64,000 bases of DNA, taken from positions 62,001 to 126,000 of the forward strand of contig NZ_JAHWZX010000007.1 in the NCBI RefSeq assembly GCF_019351405.1, given 5' to 3'. Origin of the DNA: Stakelama flava (lineage in GTDB: Bacteria > Pseudomonadota > Alphaproteobacteria > Sphingomonadales > Sphingomonadaceae). The position numbers and the translations under genes are program-made. Of the stretch, positions 53,836 through 62,041 are shown in pieces; position 1 is the first letter of the stretch; every line of letters starts with the position of its first letter. The notes below the pieces were generated by a model. The model was not told the origin of the DNA. It saw only the letters and a list, made by a program, of their open reading frames with translations, and did no database searches.

Positions 53836-54690
53836 ATGGCCGGAACCAAGAACCACGATTACCATATCCTGCCGCCAAGCGCCTGGCCGCTGATCGGTTC
53901 GATCGCAGCGCTGATGACGACGTCGGGCGGGGTCATGTGGATGCATGGCGTGGTCGGCGGCGTCTGGGTGTTTCTGGCCGGACTTACGGGCATTTTGTTC
54001 ACGATGTTTTCGTGGTGGGCCGATGTAATTCGCGAAGCGAAGGCGGGGGACCACACGCCGGTGGTGCAGCTTCACCTGCGCTACGGCATGATCCTGTTCA
54101 TCGCGTCGGAAGTGATGTTCTTCGTCGGGTGGTTCTGGGCCTATTTCGATTTCGCGCTGTTTCCCGCGCCGATCGAATGGTCGGACGGCGCGGCGACAGT
54201 GTTGCAGAACGTCACCAGCGGCAGTTGGCCGCCCGAAGGGGTGGAGGTCATAAACGCCTTCGAACTGCCCCTGCTCAACACCTTCATCCTGCTTTTGTCG
54301 GGCACAACGATCACCTGGGCGCATCATGCGCTGATCCATGGCGATCGCGATTCGGTGAAAAAGGGGCTGTGGATCACCATCCTGCTCGGCCTGCTGTTTT
54401 CCAGCATTCAGGCGTTTGAATATGCCCATGCGCCCTTTGCCTTTTCCGGCATCAACTATGGCGCGTCCTTCTTCATGGCGACCGGATTTCATGGTCTGCA
54501 CGTGATGATCGGCACGATATTTCTGATCGTGAACCTGATCCGCGTGTATCGTGGCGATTTCACCCCGCGTCAGCATTTCGGATTCGAAGCCGCTGCCTGG
54601 TACTGGCATTTCGTGGATGTGGTGTGGTTGTTCCTGTTCGTCTCCATCTATGTCTGGGGCGGCTGGGGCGCGCCGGTCCATGGAGGCTGA
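53836..54690 (+). CDS. coxC: Cytochrome c oxidase subunit III
   Basis: Subunit III is the helical bundle that stabilises the oxidase and its proton uptake. The 284-residue protein has about seven hydrophobic helices, with YHILPPSAWPLIGS at the start, RYGMILFIASEVMFFVGWFWAYF and, near the end, AAWYWHFVDVVWLFLF, all usual for the family. The next gene begins within its stop codon. Confidence 0.97.
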   Translation: MAGTKNHDYHILPPSAWPLIGSIAALMTTSGGVMWMHGVVGGVWVFLAGLTGILFTMFSWWADVIREAKAGDHTPVVQLHLRYGMILFIASEVMFFVGWFWAYFDFALFPAPIEWSDGAATVLQNVTSGSWPPEGVEVINAFELPLLNTFILLLSGTTITWAHHALIHGDRDSVKKGLWITILLGLLFSSIQAFEYAHAPFAFSGINYGASFFMATGFHGLHVMIGTIFLIVNLIRVYRGDFTPRQHFGFEAAAWYWHFVDVVWLFLFVSIYVWGGWGAPVHGG

Positions 54691-55094
54691 ACATCGCCGG
54701 GGGAGACGGCGATACCAGTCCGCCCGCGCCGATCGAGGTTGCCGCGAAGGGGCTGTGTCCGCGCTGCGGCGCACATACGCTGTTTGACGGCGCGGTTTCC
54801 TTCGCCCCTGCCTGCCGCGCCTGCGGGCTCGACTTCGCCGCATTCAATGTCGGTGACGGCCCGGCGGCATTCCTCACGCTGATCTGGGGAACGGTGGTGG
54901 TTATCCTCGCGGTCTGGCTGGAACTGGCGGCGAACCCGCCCTGGTGGGTCCATGTCCTGCTTTGGCTGCCGCTGGTGATCACGGGCACCGTGGTTTCGCT
55001 GCGCATTGCCAAGGGGATGCTGCTCGCGCTGGAATATCGCAACGCCGCGCGCGAGGGGCGGATCGCACCACCCGACACCGATACGCTTCCTTGA
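54687..55094 (+). CDS. DUF983 family protein
   Basis: A 135-residue protein with the DUF983 zinc-ribbon-like start KGLCPRCGAHTLFDGAVSF and FAPACRACGLDF, then two hydrophobic helices. It is conserved between coxC and surf1 in alphaproteobacterial oxidase operons, and its role is unknown. The start is unclear: no ATG, GTG or TTG lies between a GTG at 54624 inside coxC and the conserved region, and the CTG at 54687 overlaps the coxC stop (CTGA). I list the CTG as a guess. Confidence 0.8.
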   Translation: MNIAGGDGDTSPPAPIEVAAKGLCPRCGAHTLFDGAVSFAPACRACGLDFAAFNVGDGPAAFLTLIWGTVVVILAVWLELAANPPWWVHVLLWLPLVITGTVVSLRIAKGMLLALEYRNAAREGRIAPPDTDTLP

Positions 55095-55696
55095 AGCGCG
55101 TTCCGTTAGTGCCGACGCTGGTGGTGACGTTGTGCGTCGCCGCGATGATCGCGCTCGGCATATGGCAGTTGCATCGCAAGGCGTGGAAGGAAGCGCTGCT
55201 GCAACGCTATGCCGCGAATATCCATGAACCCGAAATCGCCTTTCCCCGCTTTCCCGACGATGCCGTGCTGTTCCGGCAGGCAAGCGGCTTTTGCCTTGAG
55301 CCGGTGGCGTTCGATCTGGAAGGGGCGGGCAAGGCCGGCTATCGCGTAATCGCGCATTGCCGCACCGGGGCGGAGGGACCGGGAATGCTCGTGCAGCTCG
55401 GCACCACGCGCGACCCGGCGTTCGATCCAGAATGGCGCGGCGGCATGGTGCGCGGCTTCATCAGCCACGCCCCGACCCACCAATCGCTGATCGGCGAAAT
55501 ATTCTCCCCCGCGCCGCAGCCGCTGCTGCTGGTCGCCGATACTCCGGCAGAGGGTCTGGCGCCCAATGGTGCGCCGGACCTTTCCGCCGTACCCAACAAC
55601 CATCTCTCCTATGCGGTGCAATGGTTCTTGTTCGCCGCGATCGCGCTGGTCATCTATGCGCTGGCGCTGCGCCGTCGCTGGCGAAGCGGTGGCTGA
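55091..55696 (+). CDS. SURF1 family cytochrome oxidase assembly protein
   Basis: A 201-residue protein with an N-terminal and a C-terminal membrane helix (about 5-25 and 173-192), which is the SURF1 topology. LGIWQLHRKAWKEALLQRY follows the first helix, and NHLSYAVQWFLFAAIALVIY precedes the second, as in the family. SURF1 helps insert haem a into subunit I. The TTG start at 55091 overlaps the DUF983 stop by four bases (TTGA). It is shorter than many relatives. Confidence 0.93.
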   Translation: MKRVPLVPTLVVTLCVAAMIALGIWQLHRKAWKEALLQRYAANIHEPEIAFPRFPDDAVLFRQASGFCLEPVAFDLEGAGKAGYRVIAHCRTGAEGPGMLVQLGTTRDPAFDPEWRGGMVRGFISHAPTHQSLIGEIFSPAPQPLLLVADTPAEGLAPNGAPDLSAVPNNHLSYAVQWFLFAAIALVIYALALRRRWRSGG

Positions 55697-55740
55697 GCCG
55701 CTTGCCGCCCGGCCAAGGCGCGGCTAACCGGGACGACATT

Positions 55741-57144
55741 ATGCGCTATACAAGCACCAGGGGGAGCGCACCGACGCTCGATTTCGAGGCGGTGACGCTG
55801 GCGGGGCTGGCTTCGGACGGCGGGCTGTACGTGCCCGAGAGCTGGCCGCGGTTCAGCCCGGAAGATATCGCCGCTCTGGCGGGCCTGTCCTATGTCGAAA
55901 CGGCGGTTCGCGTGATGATGCCGTTCGTCGGGGGGAGCCTGGACGAAGCTACGCTGCGCCGTTTGTGCGAACAGGCATATTGCGGCCGATTCTCGCATGC
56001 CGCGGTGACCCCGCTGATCCAGCTCGACCATCGCCACTGGCTGCTCGAACTGTTCCACGGCCCCACCCTTGCCTTCAAGGACGTCGCGCTTCAGCTGCTC
56101 GGCCTGTTCTTCGAAAAATTCATGGAAGGACGCGATGAGCACCTGACCATCATCGGCGCGACATCGGGCGACACCGGATCGGCGGCGATCGACGCGCTGG
56201 CCGGGCGCGAAGGGCTGGACATCTTCATGCTGCATCCGCGCGGGCGGGTGAGCGATGTGCAGCGGCGGCAGATGACGACCGTGCTTGCGCCCAATGTCCA
56301 CAATATCGCGATCGACGGTAATTTCGACACCGCTCAGGCGCTGGTGAAGGCGATGTTCAACGATCCCGCCTTTTCGGGCCGCTATCACCTGTCGGCGGTG
56401 AATTCGATCAACTGGGCGCGGCTAATGGCGCAGGTTGTGTATTATTTCTACGCCGCGGTGCGGCTGGACGCGCCGGGAAAGCCGGTCGCCTTTTCGGTGC
56501 CCACCGGCAATTTCGGCGATGTCTTCGCCGGCTATGTCGCAGCGCGGATGGGCCTGCCGGTCGCGAAGCTGATCGTCGCGACGAACGTGAACGACATCCT
56601 GCACCGCGCGCTGACCAGCGGCGATTATTCGGCAGGAGAAGTAACCCCGACCGCCGCCCCGTCGATGGACATTCAGGTCAGTTCGAACTTCGAACGGCTG
56701 AAGTTCGACCTTGGCGGGCGCGACGGCAAGGCGATGGCGGCGCAGATGGCGCAGTTCGAAAAGACCCGCGCGATCCAGCTTACCAACAGCCAGCGCGAGG
56801 GCGCGGCCGAACTGTTCACCAGCGCGCGGATCGACCCCGACGACATGTCGCTCGCCATGCGCTGGGCCTGGCGCGAAGCGGGGCAGATGATCGATCCGCA
56901 CACCGGAATCGGGCTTGCTGCCGCACGCGCGGCGAAGCTGGACCCGGCGATTCCGGTCGTGACACTGGCCACCGCGCATCCCGCCAAGTTCCGCGACGCG
57001 GTGGAGCGTGCCACCGGCGTGCGCCCGCAGCTTCCCTCGCGCGTCGGCGACCTGTTCGAGCGGCAGGAACGCTATGAGGTGGTGCACGCGACATTCGAAG
57101 ACGTCACCACGCATATCGCGGACCTCGCCACGCCGTCACGATGA
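55741..57144 (+). CDS. thrC: Threonine synthase
   Basis: ThrC makes threonine from O-phosphohomoserine with PLP. The 467-residue protein is the long class with DGGLYVPESWP at the N-terminus, PLP lysine K113 in FHGPTLAFKDVALQ, GATSGDTGSAAIDAL and VPTGNFGDVFAGYVA. Its place after surf1 is a common alphaproteobacterial arrangement. The ATG at 55741 has no strong ribosome binding site, and the long frame upstream is a shadow of surf1. The next gene overlaps the stop by four bases. Confidence 0.96.
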   Translation: MRYTSTRGSAPTLDFEAVTLAGLASDGGLYVPESWPRFSPEDIAALAGLSYVETAVRVMMPFVGGSLDEATLRRLCEQAYCGRFSHAAVTPLIQLDHRHWLLELFHGPTLAFKDVALQLLGLFFEKFMEGRDEHLTIIGATSGDTGSAAIDALAGREGLDIFMLHPRGRVSDVQRRQMTTVLAPNVHNIAIDGNFDTAQALVKAMFNDPAFSGRYHLSAVNSINWARLMAQVVYYFYAAVRLDAPGKPVAFSVPTGNFGDVFAGYVAARMGLPVAKLIVATNVNDILHRALTSGDYSAGEVTPTAAPSMDIQVSSNFERLKFDLGGRDGKAMAAQMAQFEKTRAIQLTNSQREGAAELFTSARIDPDDMSLAMRWAWREAGQMIDPHTGIGLAAARAAKLDPAIPVVTLATAHPAKFRDAVERATGVRPQLPSRVGDLFERQERYEVVHATFEDVTTHIADLATPSR

Positions 57145-58010
57145 AACTGGTCCAGCTAATCGGCGAACCCTGGGGCGATTACGGCCTGATCGACAGCGGC
57201 GGCGGGCGCAAGCTGGAGCGCTATGGCGACTATCGCTTCATTCGTCCCGAACCGCAGGCGATGTGGCAACCCGCCCGGCAGGACTGGGACGCGCATGGCG
57301 AATTCGTGCCCGCATCGGACGAGGATGGCGGCGGACGCTGGCAATTTTCGCGCGACGTGCCGGAAACCGGGTGGCCGCTGCGCTGGGAAGAGGTGCGCTT
57401 CACCGCACAGACGACGCCATTTCGCCATTTGGGATTCTTTCCAGACATGGCGCCGGTATGGCGCTGGATGCGCGAGCAGGTGAGCGACTTGTCTGAGCCT
57501 GAAGTGATGAACCTGTTCGGCTATACCGGCGTCGGCACGCTGGCGATGGCGGCAAAGCATGCGAAAATGGTGCATGTCGACGCATCGAAAAAGTCGGTTG
57601 AGGCGGCGCGGGGCAATGCCGCGCTGTCGGGCCTTTCCGATGCGCCGATACGCTGGCTGGTCGAGGACGCGGCCAAATTCGCCGCGCGCGAAGTGCGGCG
57701 CGGGCGGCGCTATGACGGCATATTGCTCGATCCGCCCAAATATGGGCGCGGGCCGGGCAAGGAAGTGTGGCAACTGGAGCAGAGCCTGCCGGGGCTGATC
57801 GCCGACTGCCGCCGCCTGCTCGACGGCGATTCGCGCTTCCTGTTCCTCACCGTCTACGCGGTTCGCATGTCGGCGCTGGCGATCGGCGAACTGGTGCATC
57901 AGGCGTTTGCCGATCTGGGCGGCACGGTCGAGGCGGGCGAGCTTGGCGTGCGCGAAGAGGCGCGCGGCCTTTCGCTGCCCACCGCCATTTTCGCGCGCTG
58001 GTCGCGTTAG
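57141..58010 (+). CDS. RlmI-like class I SAM-dependent RNA methyltransferase
   Basis: A 289-residue protein with SAM motifs MNLFGYTGVGTLAMAAKHAK and the catalytic-type LDPPKYGRGPGKEVW, which is like the DPPxF/K motif of RlmI/RlmK and similar rRNA methyltransferases. It has no PUA domain at the N-terminus, so the target is uncertain. It overlaps thrC by four bases (ATGA), so it is the last gene of the cox-thrC string. Confidence 0.85.
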   Translation: MKLVQLIGEPWGDYGLIDSGGGRKLERYGDYRFIRPEPQAMWQPARQDWDAHGEFVPASDEDGGGRWQFSRDVPETGWPLRWEEVRFTAQTTPFRHLGFFPDMAPVWRWMREQVSDLSEPEVMNLFGYTGVGTLAMAAKHAKMVHVDASKKSVEAARGNAALSGLSDAPIRWLVEDAAKFAAREVRRGRRYDGILLDPPKYGRGPGKEVWQLEQSLPGLIADCRRLLDGDSRFLFLTVYAVRMSALAIGELVHQAFADLGGTVEAGELGVREEARGLSLPTAIFARWSR

Positions 58011-58397
58011 GGCGAAGCCGCACGACAATTGCGGATCGAGTTGCGCGGCACATACCGAATCGATCGACGGTGTTTTTTTTGACGTTCAAAAAGAGTGGGT
58101 GCGCGACGATAAAGCGACGTTCATGTGTAGGACAGCGCGAACCTTGTAGAATTACCGAATAGCGAACAAGGCCGGTTTCGTGGTTGAAACAGGCTACCCT
58201 CTCGGGGGGCGGAACCGGGTACTGGACGTTTTGGAAGACCAGTTTGCAGTTTCCCCTTGCTCCGCGGCTGGCTTTTTCCGTGTTGCGTATCTGCCATGCC
58301 CGGTTCCGCCTACCCCCCCTTCGGGGCGGTCGTCCGATGCTCCCTAACGGTTCGACCGCTCCGCACTTTCCCTTTTGCGAAAAAGCCGCAAGGCGCC
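58011..58397. other. Intergenic stretch of 387 bases with a structured RNA candidate
   Basis: No protein gene was recognised. The middle carries the paired element described separately. The left part (58011-58160) is less GC-rich than its surroundings and includes an eight-T run, while the right part near 58340-58397 would hold the 3' flank of ccmB. Confidence 0.5.
58165..58330 (+). ncRNA. Candidate structured non-coding RNA, class unknown (strand uncertain)
   Basis: GGCGGAACCGGG (58208-58219) and CCCGGTTCCGCC (58299-58310) are a perfect 12-base inverted repeat, extended outward by GGGG (58204-58207) and a C-run (58313-58319) across a two-base bulge. The roughly 80 bases inside contain a smaller hairpin (ACTGG 58221-58225 with CCAGT 58239-58243) and an unpaired pyrimidine-rich part. 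Another hairpin (GTTTC/GAAAC, 58175-58190) precedes it. A long closing helix around an open interior is the shape of 6S RNA, but I cannot confirm the class. The ends are approximate. Confidence 0.4.
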
Positions 58398-59042
58398 TCA
58401 GGCGCGTGCGAGCTTCATCGCAGCCGCCGCGACAAAGGGTGCGCCCGCGACGAAAAGCAGGCTGACCGCACCGAGCAGCTTCAGCGCGCCGGGACCGCCG
58501 TCGATCGATCCCGCCCCGAAAATGAGGAGCGGCACCGCGAGCGGCAGCATCACCAGCCCGGCAAGCGCGCCCGCCCCGCGAAGCCCGGCGGTAAGCGCCG
58601 CCGTCGCAACGCCGAGCGCGGCAAGCCCCGGACTACCGATCAGCAGCCCGATTTCGATCCGCACCAGCATGTCGCCGCTGGTTCCCAGCAATGCGCCAGC
58701 AATCACGCTGGCCAGCATCAGCAGCGGCGCGAAGCCAAGCCAGTGCCCGACCATCTTCGCCGCGGCGATCGTGGCGTCCGCCATGCCGCGAACGACAAGT
58801 TGGTCGATGGTGCCGTTTTCGATATCGGGCGCGATGAGCCGTTCGACCGGGAGCAGCGCGGCAAGCAGCGCAGCGGTCCATACAACCGCGCCACCGACGC
58901 GCAAGAGCAGTGCGCCGTCGGGGCCGATACCAAAGGGGAAGAGTATCGCGACGAGCAGGAAGAAGGCGATCGGCGTCGCCATTCCCCCCTGTATCCAGGC
59001 GCGGCGCAATTCCCGGCGCACCAGCGTGACAAACCCGCTCAT
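58398..59042 (-). CDS. ccmB: Haem exporter permease CcmB
   Basis: CcmB is the membrane subunit of the CcmAB ATPase in cytochrome c maturation system I. The 214-residue protein has six hydrophobic segments and the family traits LVRRELRRAW, ILFPFGIGP and RLIAPDIENGTIDQLV. It lies 64 bases after ccmA. No ccmC, ccmD or ccmE follows; the next 387 bases on this side are non-coding. Confidence 0.93.
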   Translation of the reverse strand: MSGFVTLVRRELRRAWIQGGMATPIAFFLLVAILFPFGIGPDGALLLRVGGAVVWTAALLAALLPVERLIAPDIENGTIDQLVVRGMADATIAAAKMVGHWLGFAPLLMLASVIAGALLGTSGDMLVRIEIGLLIGSPGLAALGVATAALTAGLRGAGALAGLVMLPLAVPLLIFGAGSIDGGPGALKLLGAVSLLFVAGAPFVAAAAMKLARA

Positions 59043-59106
59043 AATGGCGAACGGTCAGCTGCACGGCGCACCGAATCGTTCGGACGAAACCACGCGCGGT
59101 TATCCA

Positions 59107-59703
59107 TCACCCCTCCCCCAGCGCGATTTGCTGCGCCCGGGGCAGATCGAGCGGCAGGTGAGTCGCGATGACGACCGCGCCGCCCGCCTTGCGATGCCGC
59201 GCGATCAGCGTTTCGAGCGTGGCGAGCGAAGCCGAATCCAGGCCGTTGGCGGGTTCGTCGAGCAGCCAGGTCGGCGCATCGGCGGCCACCACGCGGGCAA
59301 GGCATGCACGGCGGCGCTGGCCGGTCGAAAGCAGGCGGACGGGAACATGGGCAAGATCGGACAGGCCGAATGCAGCAAGCGCGTCGGCGACCGCCCGATG
59401 CCGGTCGCGATCCGAATCGTCGAGCGATGCCCAGAAGCCGAGTGCGCGCGCGACCGGCAATTCGGAATCAAGCGCCGAATCTTCGGTAATCAGTGCGCGC
59501 GGCGGGGTGTAGGCGACCGTCCCTTCGAACGGTTCGAGCAATCCGGCGGCGATCCGGATCAGGCTGGATTTGCCCGCACCATTCGGCCCGCGCACCAGCG
59601 CGGCACCACCGCGTTCGACCGCGAAGGAGAGATCGCTGAACACGGTACGGCGTCCGCGAACACAGGTGACGTCGCGAAAGGCGAGCGCGCCGCCGGGGGT
59701 CAC
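59107..59703 (-). CDS. ccmA: Haem exporter ATP-binding protein CcmA
   Basis: CcmA is the ATPase of the CcmAB complex, which drives the release of haem from the CcmE chaperone. The 198-residue protein has Walker A in GPNGAGKSS (residues 39-46), the signature [14 protein letters not shown] and Walker B in [12 protein letters not shown]. The start is GTG at 59703, which overlaps the stop of the metalloprotease gene by four bases (GTGA). Confidence 0.95.
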   Translation of the reverse strand: MTPGGALAFRDVTCVRGRRTVFSDLSFAVERGGAALVRGPNGAGKSSLIRIAAGLLEPFEGTVAYTPPRALITEDSALDSELPVARALGFWASLDDSDRDRHRAVADALAAFGLSDLAHVPVRLLSTGQRRRACLARVVAADAPTWLLDEPANGLDSASLATLETLIARHRKAGGAVVIATHLPLDLPRAQQIALGEG

Positions 59704-60128
59704 CCGCCCTCCCCGGCCGAATCCTCCAGCGCGTGCATATCCGCGTCCGACAGGCCGAAATGATGCCCCACCTCATGCACCACGACATGGGTGACGAGGC
59801 GTTGCAGATCGACGCCGGTTTCGCGCCATTCGGCAAGGATCGGTTTGCGGTACAGGCGAATCTGGTCGGGATAGCTCGCCACGTCCCAGGCCGATTTTTC
59901 GCCGATCGGGCGGCCGTGATAAACGCCAGACAATTGCATGGGATGGGTAAGCCCCACCGCGGCGAGCGTTTCGGCGTCGGCCAGTTCCTCCACCCGCAGC
60001 ACCACATTGGCGAGGTGATCAGCAAAGGGCGCGGGGATTTGCGCCAGCGCGGCCTGCGCCATGCGTTCGATCACGCGCGCATCGGGTACACTGTCGCAGG
60101 GTTCTTGTGCCGCCATCGGAAAATTCAT
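59700..60128 (-). CDS. Zincin-like metallopeptidase family protein (DUF1025 type)
   Basis: A 142-residue protein with the metallopeptidase motif [17 protein letters not shown] (H118, E119, H122), and the family segment [17 protein letters not shown]. The group is small, cytosolic and of unknown substrate, and is common in actinobacteria and alphaproteobacteria. The start could be the ATG at 60128 or 60116, and the frame is open to 60971 as a shadow. It overlaps ccmA, which makes co-translation likely; a role in cytochrome c assembly is not shown. Confidence 0.85.
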   Translation of the reverse strand: MNFPMAAQEPCDSVPDARVIERMAQAALAQIPAPFADHLANVVLRVEELADAETLAAVGLTHPMQLSGVYHGRPIGEKSAWDVASYPDQIRLYRKPILAEWRETGVDLQRLVTHVVVHEVGHHFGLSDADMHALEDSAGEGG

Positions 60129-60164
60129 AGGCCGAGCCGCGAGCATAGGGCAAGGAGCGCGGAT

Positions 60165-60455
60165 ATGGTGGAGCAACTGAACCAGGCCGAGCGCGAGGAT
60201 GCGCTGGACGGCCTGCCCGACTGGGATCATGACGAGGGGCGCGATGCGATCACGCGCAATTTCACCTTTGCCGATTTTTCCGAAGCCTTCGCCTTCATGA
60301 CGCGAGTCGCTCTGCTCGCCGAAAAGGCGGACCATCACCCCGAATGGTCGAACGTCTATAATCGTGTTGAGATTTTGCTGACAACGCATGACGCAGGCGG
60401 GCTTTCGGGACGCGACATCGACATGGCGCAGGCGATCGACGCGCTGGTCGAATAA
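60165..60455 (+). CDS. phhB: 4a-hydroxytetrahydrobiopterin dehydratase
   Basis: A 96-residue pterin-4a-carbinolamine dehydratase that recycles the pterin cofactor of aromatic amino acid hydroxylases. The catalytic pattern [18 protein letters not shown] holds both histidines of the family signature, and [17 protein letters not shown] follows. The ATG at 60165 has AAGGAG upstream. No phenylalanine hydroxylase gene is in the window, although PCD enzymes can also have moonlighting roles. Confidence 0.95.
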   Translation: MVEQLNQAEREDALDGLPDWDHDEGRDAITRNFTFADFSEAFAFMTRVALLAEKADHHPEWSNVYNRVEILLTTHDAGGLSGRDIDMAQAIDALVE

Positions 60456-60464
60456 TATACGGAC

Positions 60465-60992
60465 GTGACGCAATCGGACGAATGGGCGATCCGCACGGCG
60501 GGTGCGGGCGATGCCGATCGGCTGGCGCTGGTCGGCGCGGCGACGTTTCTGGACGGGTTCGCGACCGTTATCGAAGGCGATGCGATGATCGCGCATTGCC
60601 GGAACGCACATGGCGCTGACAGCTATCGCGCGCTGCTGGAACGTTCGGATAGCGAGGCATGGCTTGCCGAAGTCATGCCCGGCGGCGCGCCGGTGGGATA
60701 TTGCGTGCTGACCGCGCCCGACCTTCCCGATGCGGGGACAGGCGATGTGGAAGTGAAACGCATCTATTCGCTGTCGCGCTTTCACGGCAGCGGGATCGGC
60801 ATGGCGTTGATGGACCGGGCGATCCGGGCGGCGCGCGATCGCGGGGCAACGCGGCTGATGCTTGGCGTTTATGTCGGCAATGCGCGCGCCATCGCCTTTT
60901 ACCGAAAGCACGGCTTCGAACCGGTGGGAACGCGGCGCTTCACGGTCGGGAACCAGATTTGCGACGACCATGTGATGGCGATGCCCTTGTAG
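60465..60992 (+). CDS. GNAT family N-acetyltransferase
   Basis: A 175-residue acetyltransferase. The acetyl-CoA site is RIYSLSRFHGSGIGMALMDRAI, with the R/Q-x-x-G-x-G/A loop seen as RFHGSGIG, followed by LGVYVGNARAIAFYRKHGFE. The substrate is unknown. It starts with GTG at 60465, nine bases after the phhB stop, so the two probably share a transcript. Confidence 0.88.
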   Translation: MTQSDEWAIRTAGAGDADRLALVGAATFLDGFATVIEGDAMIAHCRNAHGADSYRALLERSDSEAWLAEVMPGGAPVGYCVLTAPDLPDAGTGDVEVKRIYSLSRFHGSGIGMALMDRAIRAARDRGATRLMLGVYVGNARAIAFYRKHGFEPVGTRRFTVGNQICDDHVMAMPL

Positions 60993-61040
60993 CGGTATGC
61001 GCCGTGCCGATCAGGCCGCAATCGACCGCCACCATCGCAA

Positions 61041-61143
61041 CTCCGCCATGGCGAGGCCCGCAGGGGCACGGCAATCCAGTTGCGCACTTCATAACGGTGG
61101 GTTGCTGGATCGCCGCGTCGCTACGCTCCTCGCGAGGACGATC
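61041..61143. repeat. Inverted pair of interspersed repeat elements
   Basis: Two related copies face each other. The right copy (61103-61143) begins CTGGATCGCCGCG and the reverse complement of the left copy (61041-61079) begins CTGGATTGCCGTG, agreeing at about two thirds of 39 positions, with a spacer of about 23 bases between. The right copy resembles the repeat at 22362-22396. The structure could form a long hairpin between the converging GNAT and TonB-like genes. Confidence 0.55.
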
Positions 61144-61162
61144 TGATAACTGGTCGCGCTTA

Positions 61163-61183
61163 CCACATTTCGGTGTAATGTGG
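61163..61183. terminator. Hairpin downstream of the TonB-like gene
   Basis: CCACATT (61163-61169) and AATGTGG (61177-61183) form a perfect seven-base stem with a seven-base loop. It is 38 bases after the stop of the minus-strand TonB-like gene. No T-tract is present on either side. Confidence 0.35.
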
Positions 61184-61220
61184 GCGGGGCAGACGGCCAC
61201 CTATGGTCTGTGCGGGCCGG

Positions 61221-61973
61221 TCAGCGCCGAGGCGGAAGGTTTTCGATCACCCAGCTGTGATTTTCCTCGATATAGGATTCGACCGGCTCTCCCGACGGCC
61301 TGCGCGAAGGGTCGTAGCGGAAACGCGCTTCAATCAGGCGGCAGGTGATGGCGTCGATCGCGCGATTGCCGCTGGACCTTTCGATCCGGCAATCATCGAC
61401 ACGGCCATCGGAACGCACGCGATAGAGCACGCCGACTGTCAATTCGCCCTGCCGCACTGAGGCGACGATATCGGGCGGCAGATCGCGGATGCTGAGCCGC
61501 CCGCCGATGCGGCGTGGCGGCGAATCGGCCCCGCCGCCGCCCGGCCCGTTGCCTGATCGGCCGCTTCCCGTCCCCTGCCCCTCACCGCCCGCGCCGGTTC
61601 CGGGGCCGGCGACATCGGCATTGCCGCTGGTCGAATCAGCGCCGGTCGCCGCCTGTATCGCAGCGGGGACGGGTGGCGGATCGGGTTTCAGGACGGGTGG
61701 CGCGGCCTGCACCTCGGTTGCGCGTGAGGTGATGTTGGGGGGAGCGGACGCGCCTTCCTCGCGCTTTGTTCGTTCGCGCGGCGGTTCGGTTTCGGGCGGC
61801 GGCGGCGGGTCGGGGAGCGCAACGCGAAAGGTTTCTAGCGCTTGCTCCACCCCGGCCCCCGGCAGCCGCACGATGAGGCCGGACAGCAGCGCGGCGCCGA
61901 TCAGCGCCACCGCGCCGAACGCCCCCGCAGCCCCGGCAAGGCGCGTCCGGCGCGAGGCGGCGGCATAGCTCAT
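61221..61973 (-). CDS. TonB-like energy transducer protein
   Basis: A 250-residue protein with one N-terminal helix (about 14-36), a proline-rich spacer (LPDPPPPPETEPPRERTK), a glycine-rich region (about 115-150) and a C-terminal TonB-type domain with LTVGVLYRVRSDGRVDDCRI. It should link inner-membrane proton force to outer-membrane receptors, but the family also has non-TonB users. No exbB or exbD is in the window. It starts with ATG at 61973, 68 bases from the SDR gene on the same strand. Confidence 0.8.
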   Translation of the reverse strand: MSYAAASRRTRLAGAAGAFGAVALIGAALLSGLIVRLPGAGVEQALETFRVALPDPPPPPETEPPRERTKREEGASAPPNITSRATEVQAAPPVLKPDPPPVPAAIQAATGADSTSGNADVAGPGTGAGGEGQGTGSGRSGNGPGGGGADSPPRRIGGRLSIRDLPPDIVASVRQGELTVGVLYRVRSDGRVDDCRIERSSGNRAIDAITCRLIEARFRYDPSRRPSGEPVESYIEENHSWVIENLPPRR

Positions 61974-62041
61974 CGGTGGGACCGGGCGGGCGGGTTCGTC
62001 ATGCCCACATCAACCAGCGGGCGGGGCGCTTTGCTCCGGGC

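Noticed and set aside
58330..58360. tRNA-like GGTTCGACC sequence right of the structured RNA candidate
   Set aside because: The T-loop-like string is not accompanied by an acceptor stem, anticodon arm or D-arm at proper distance.
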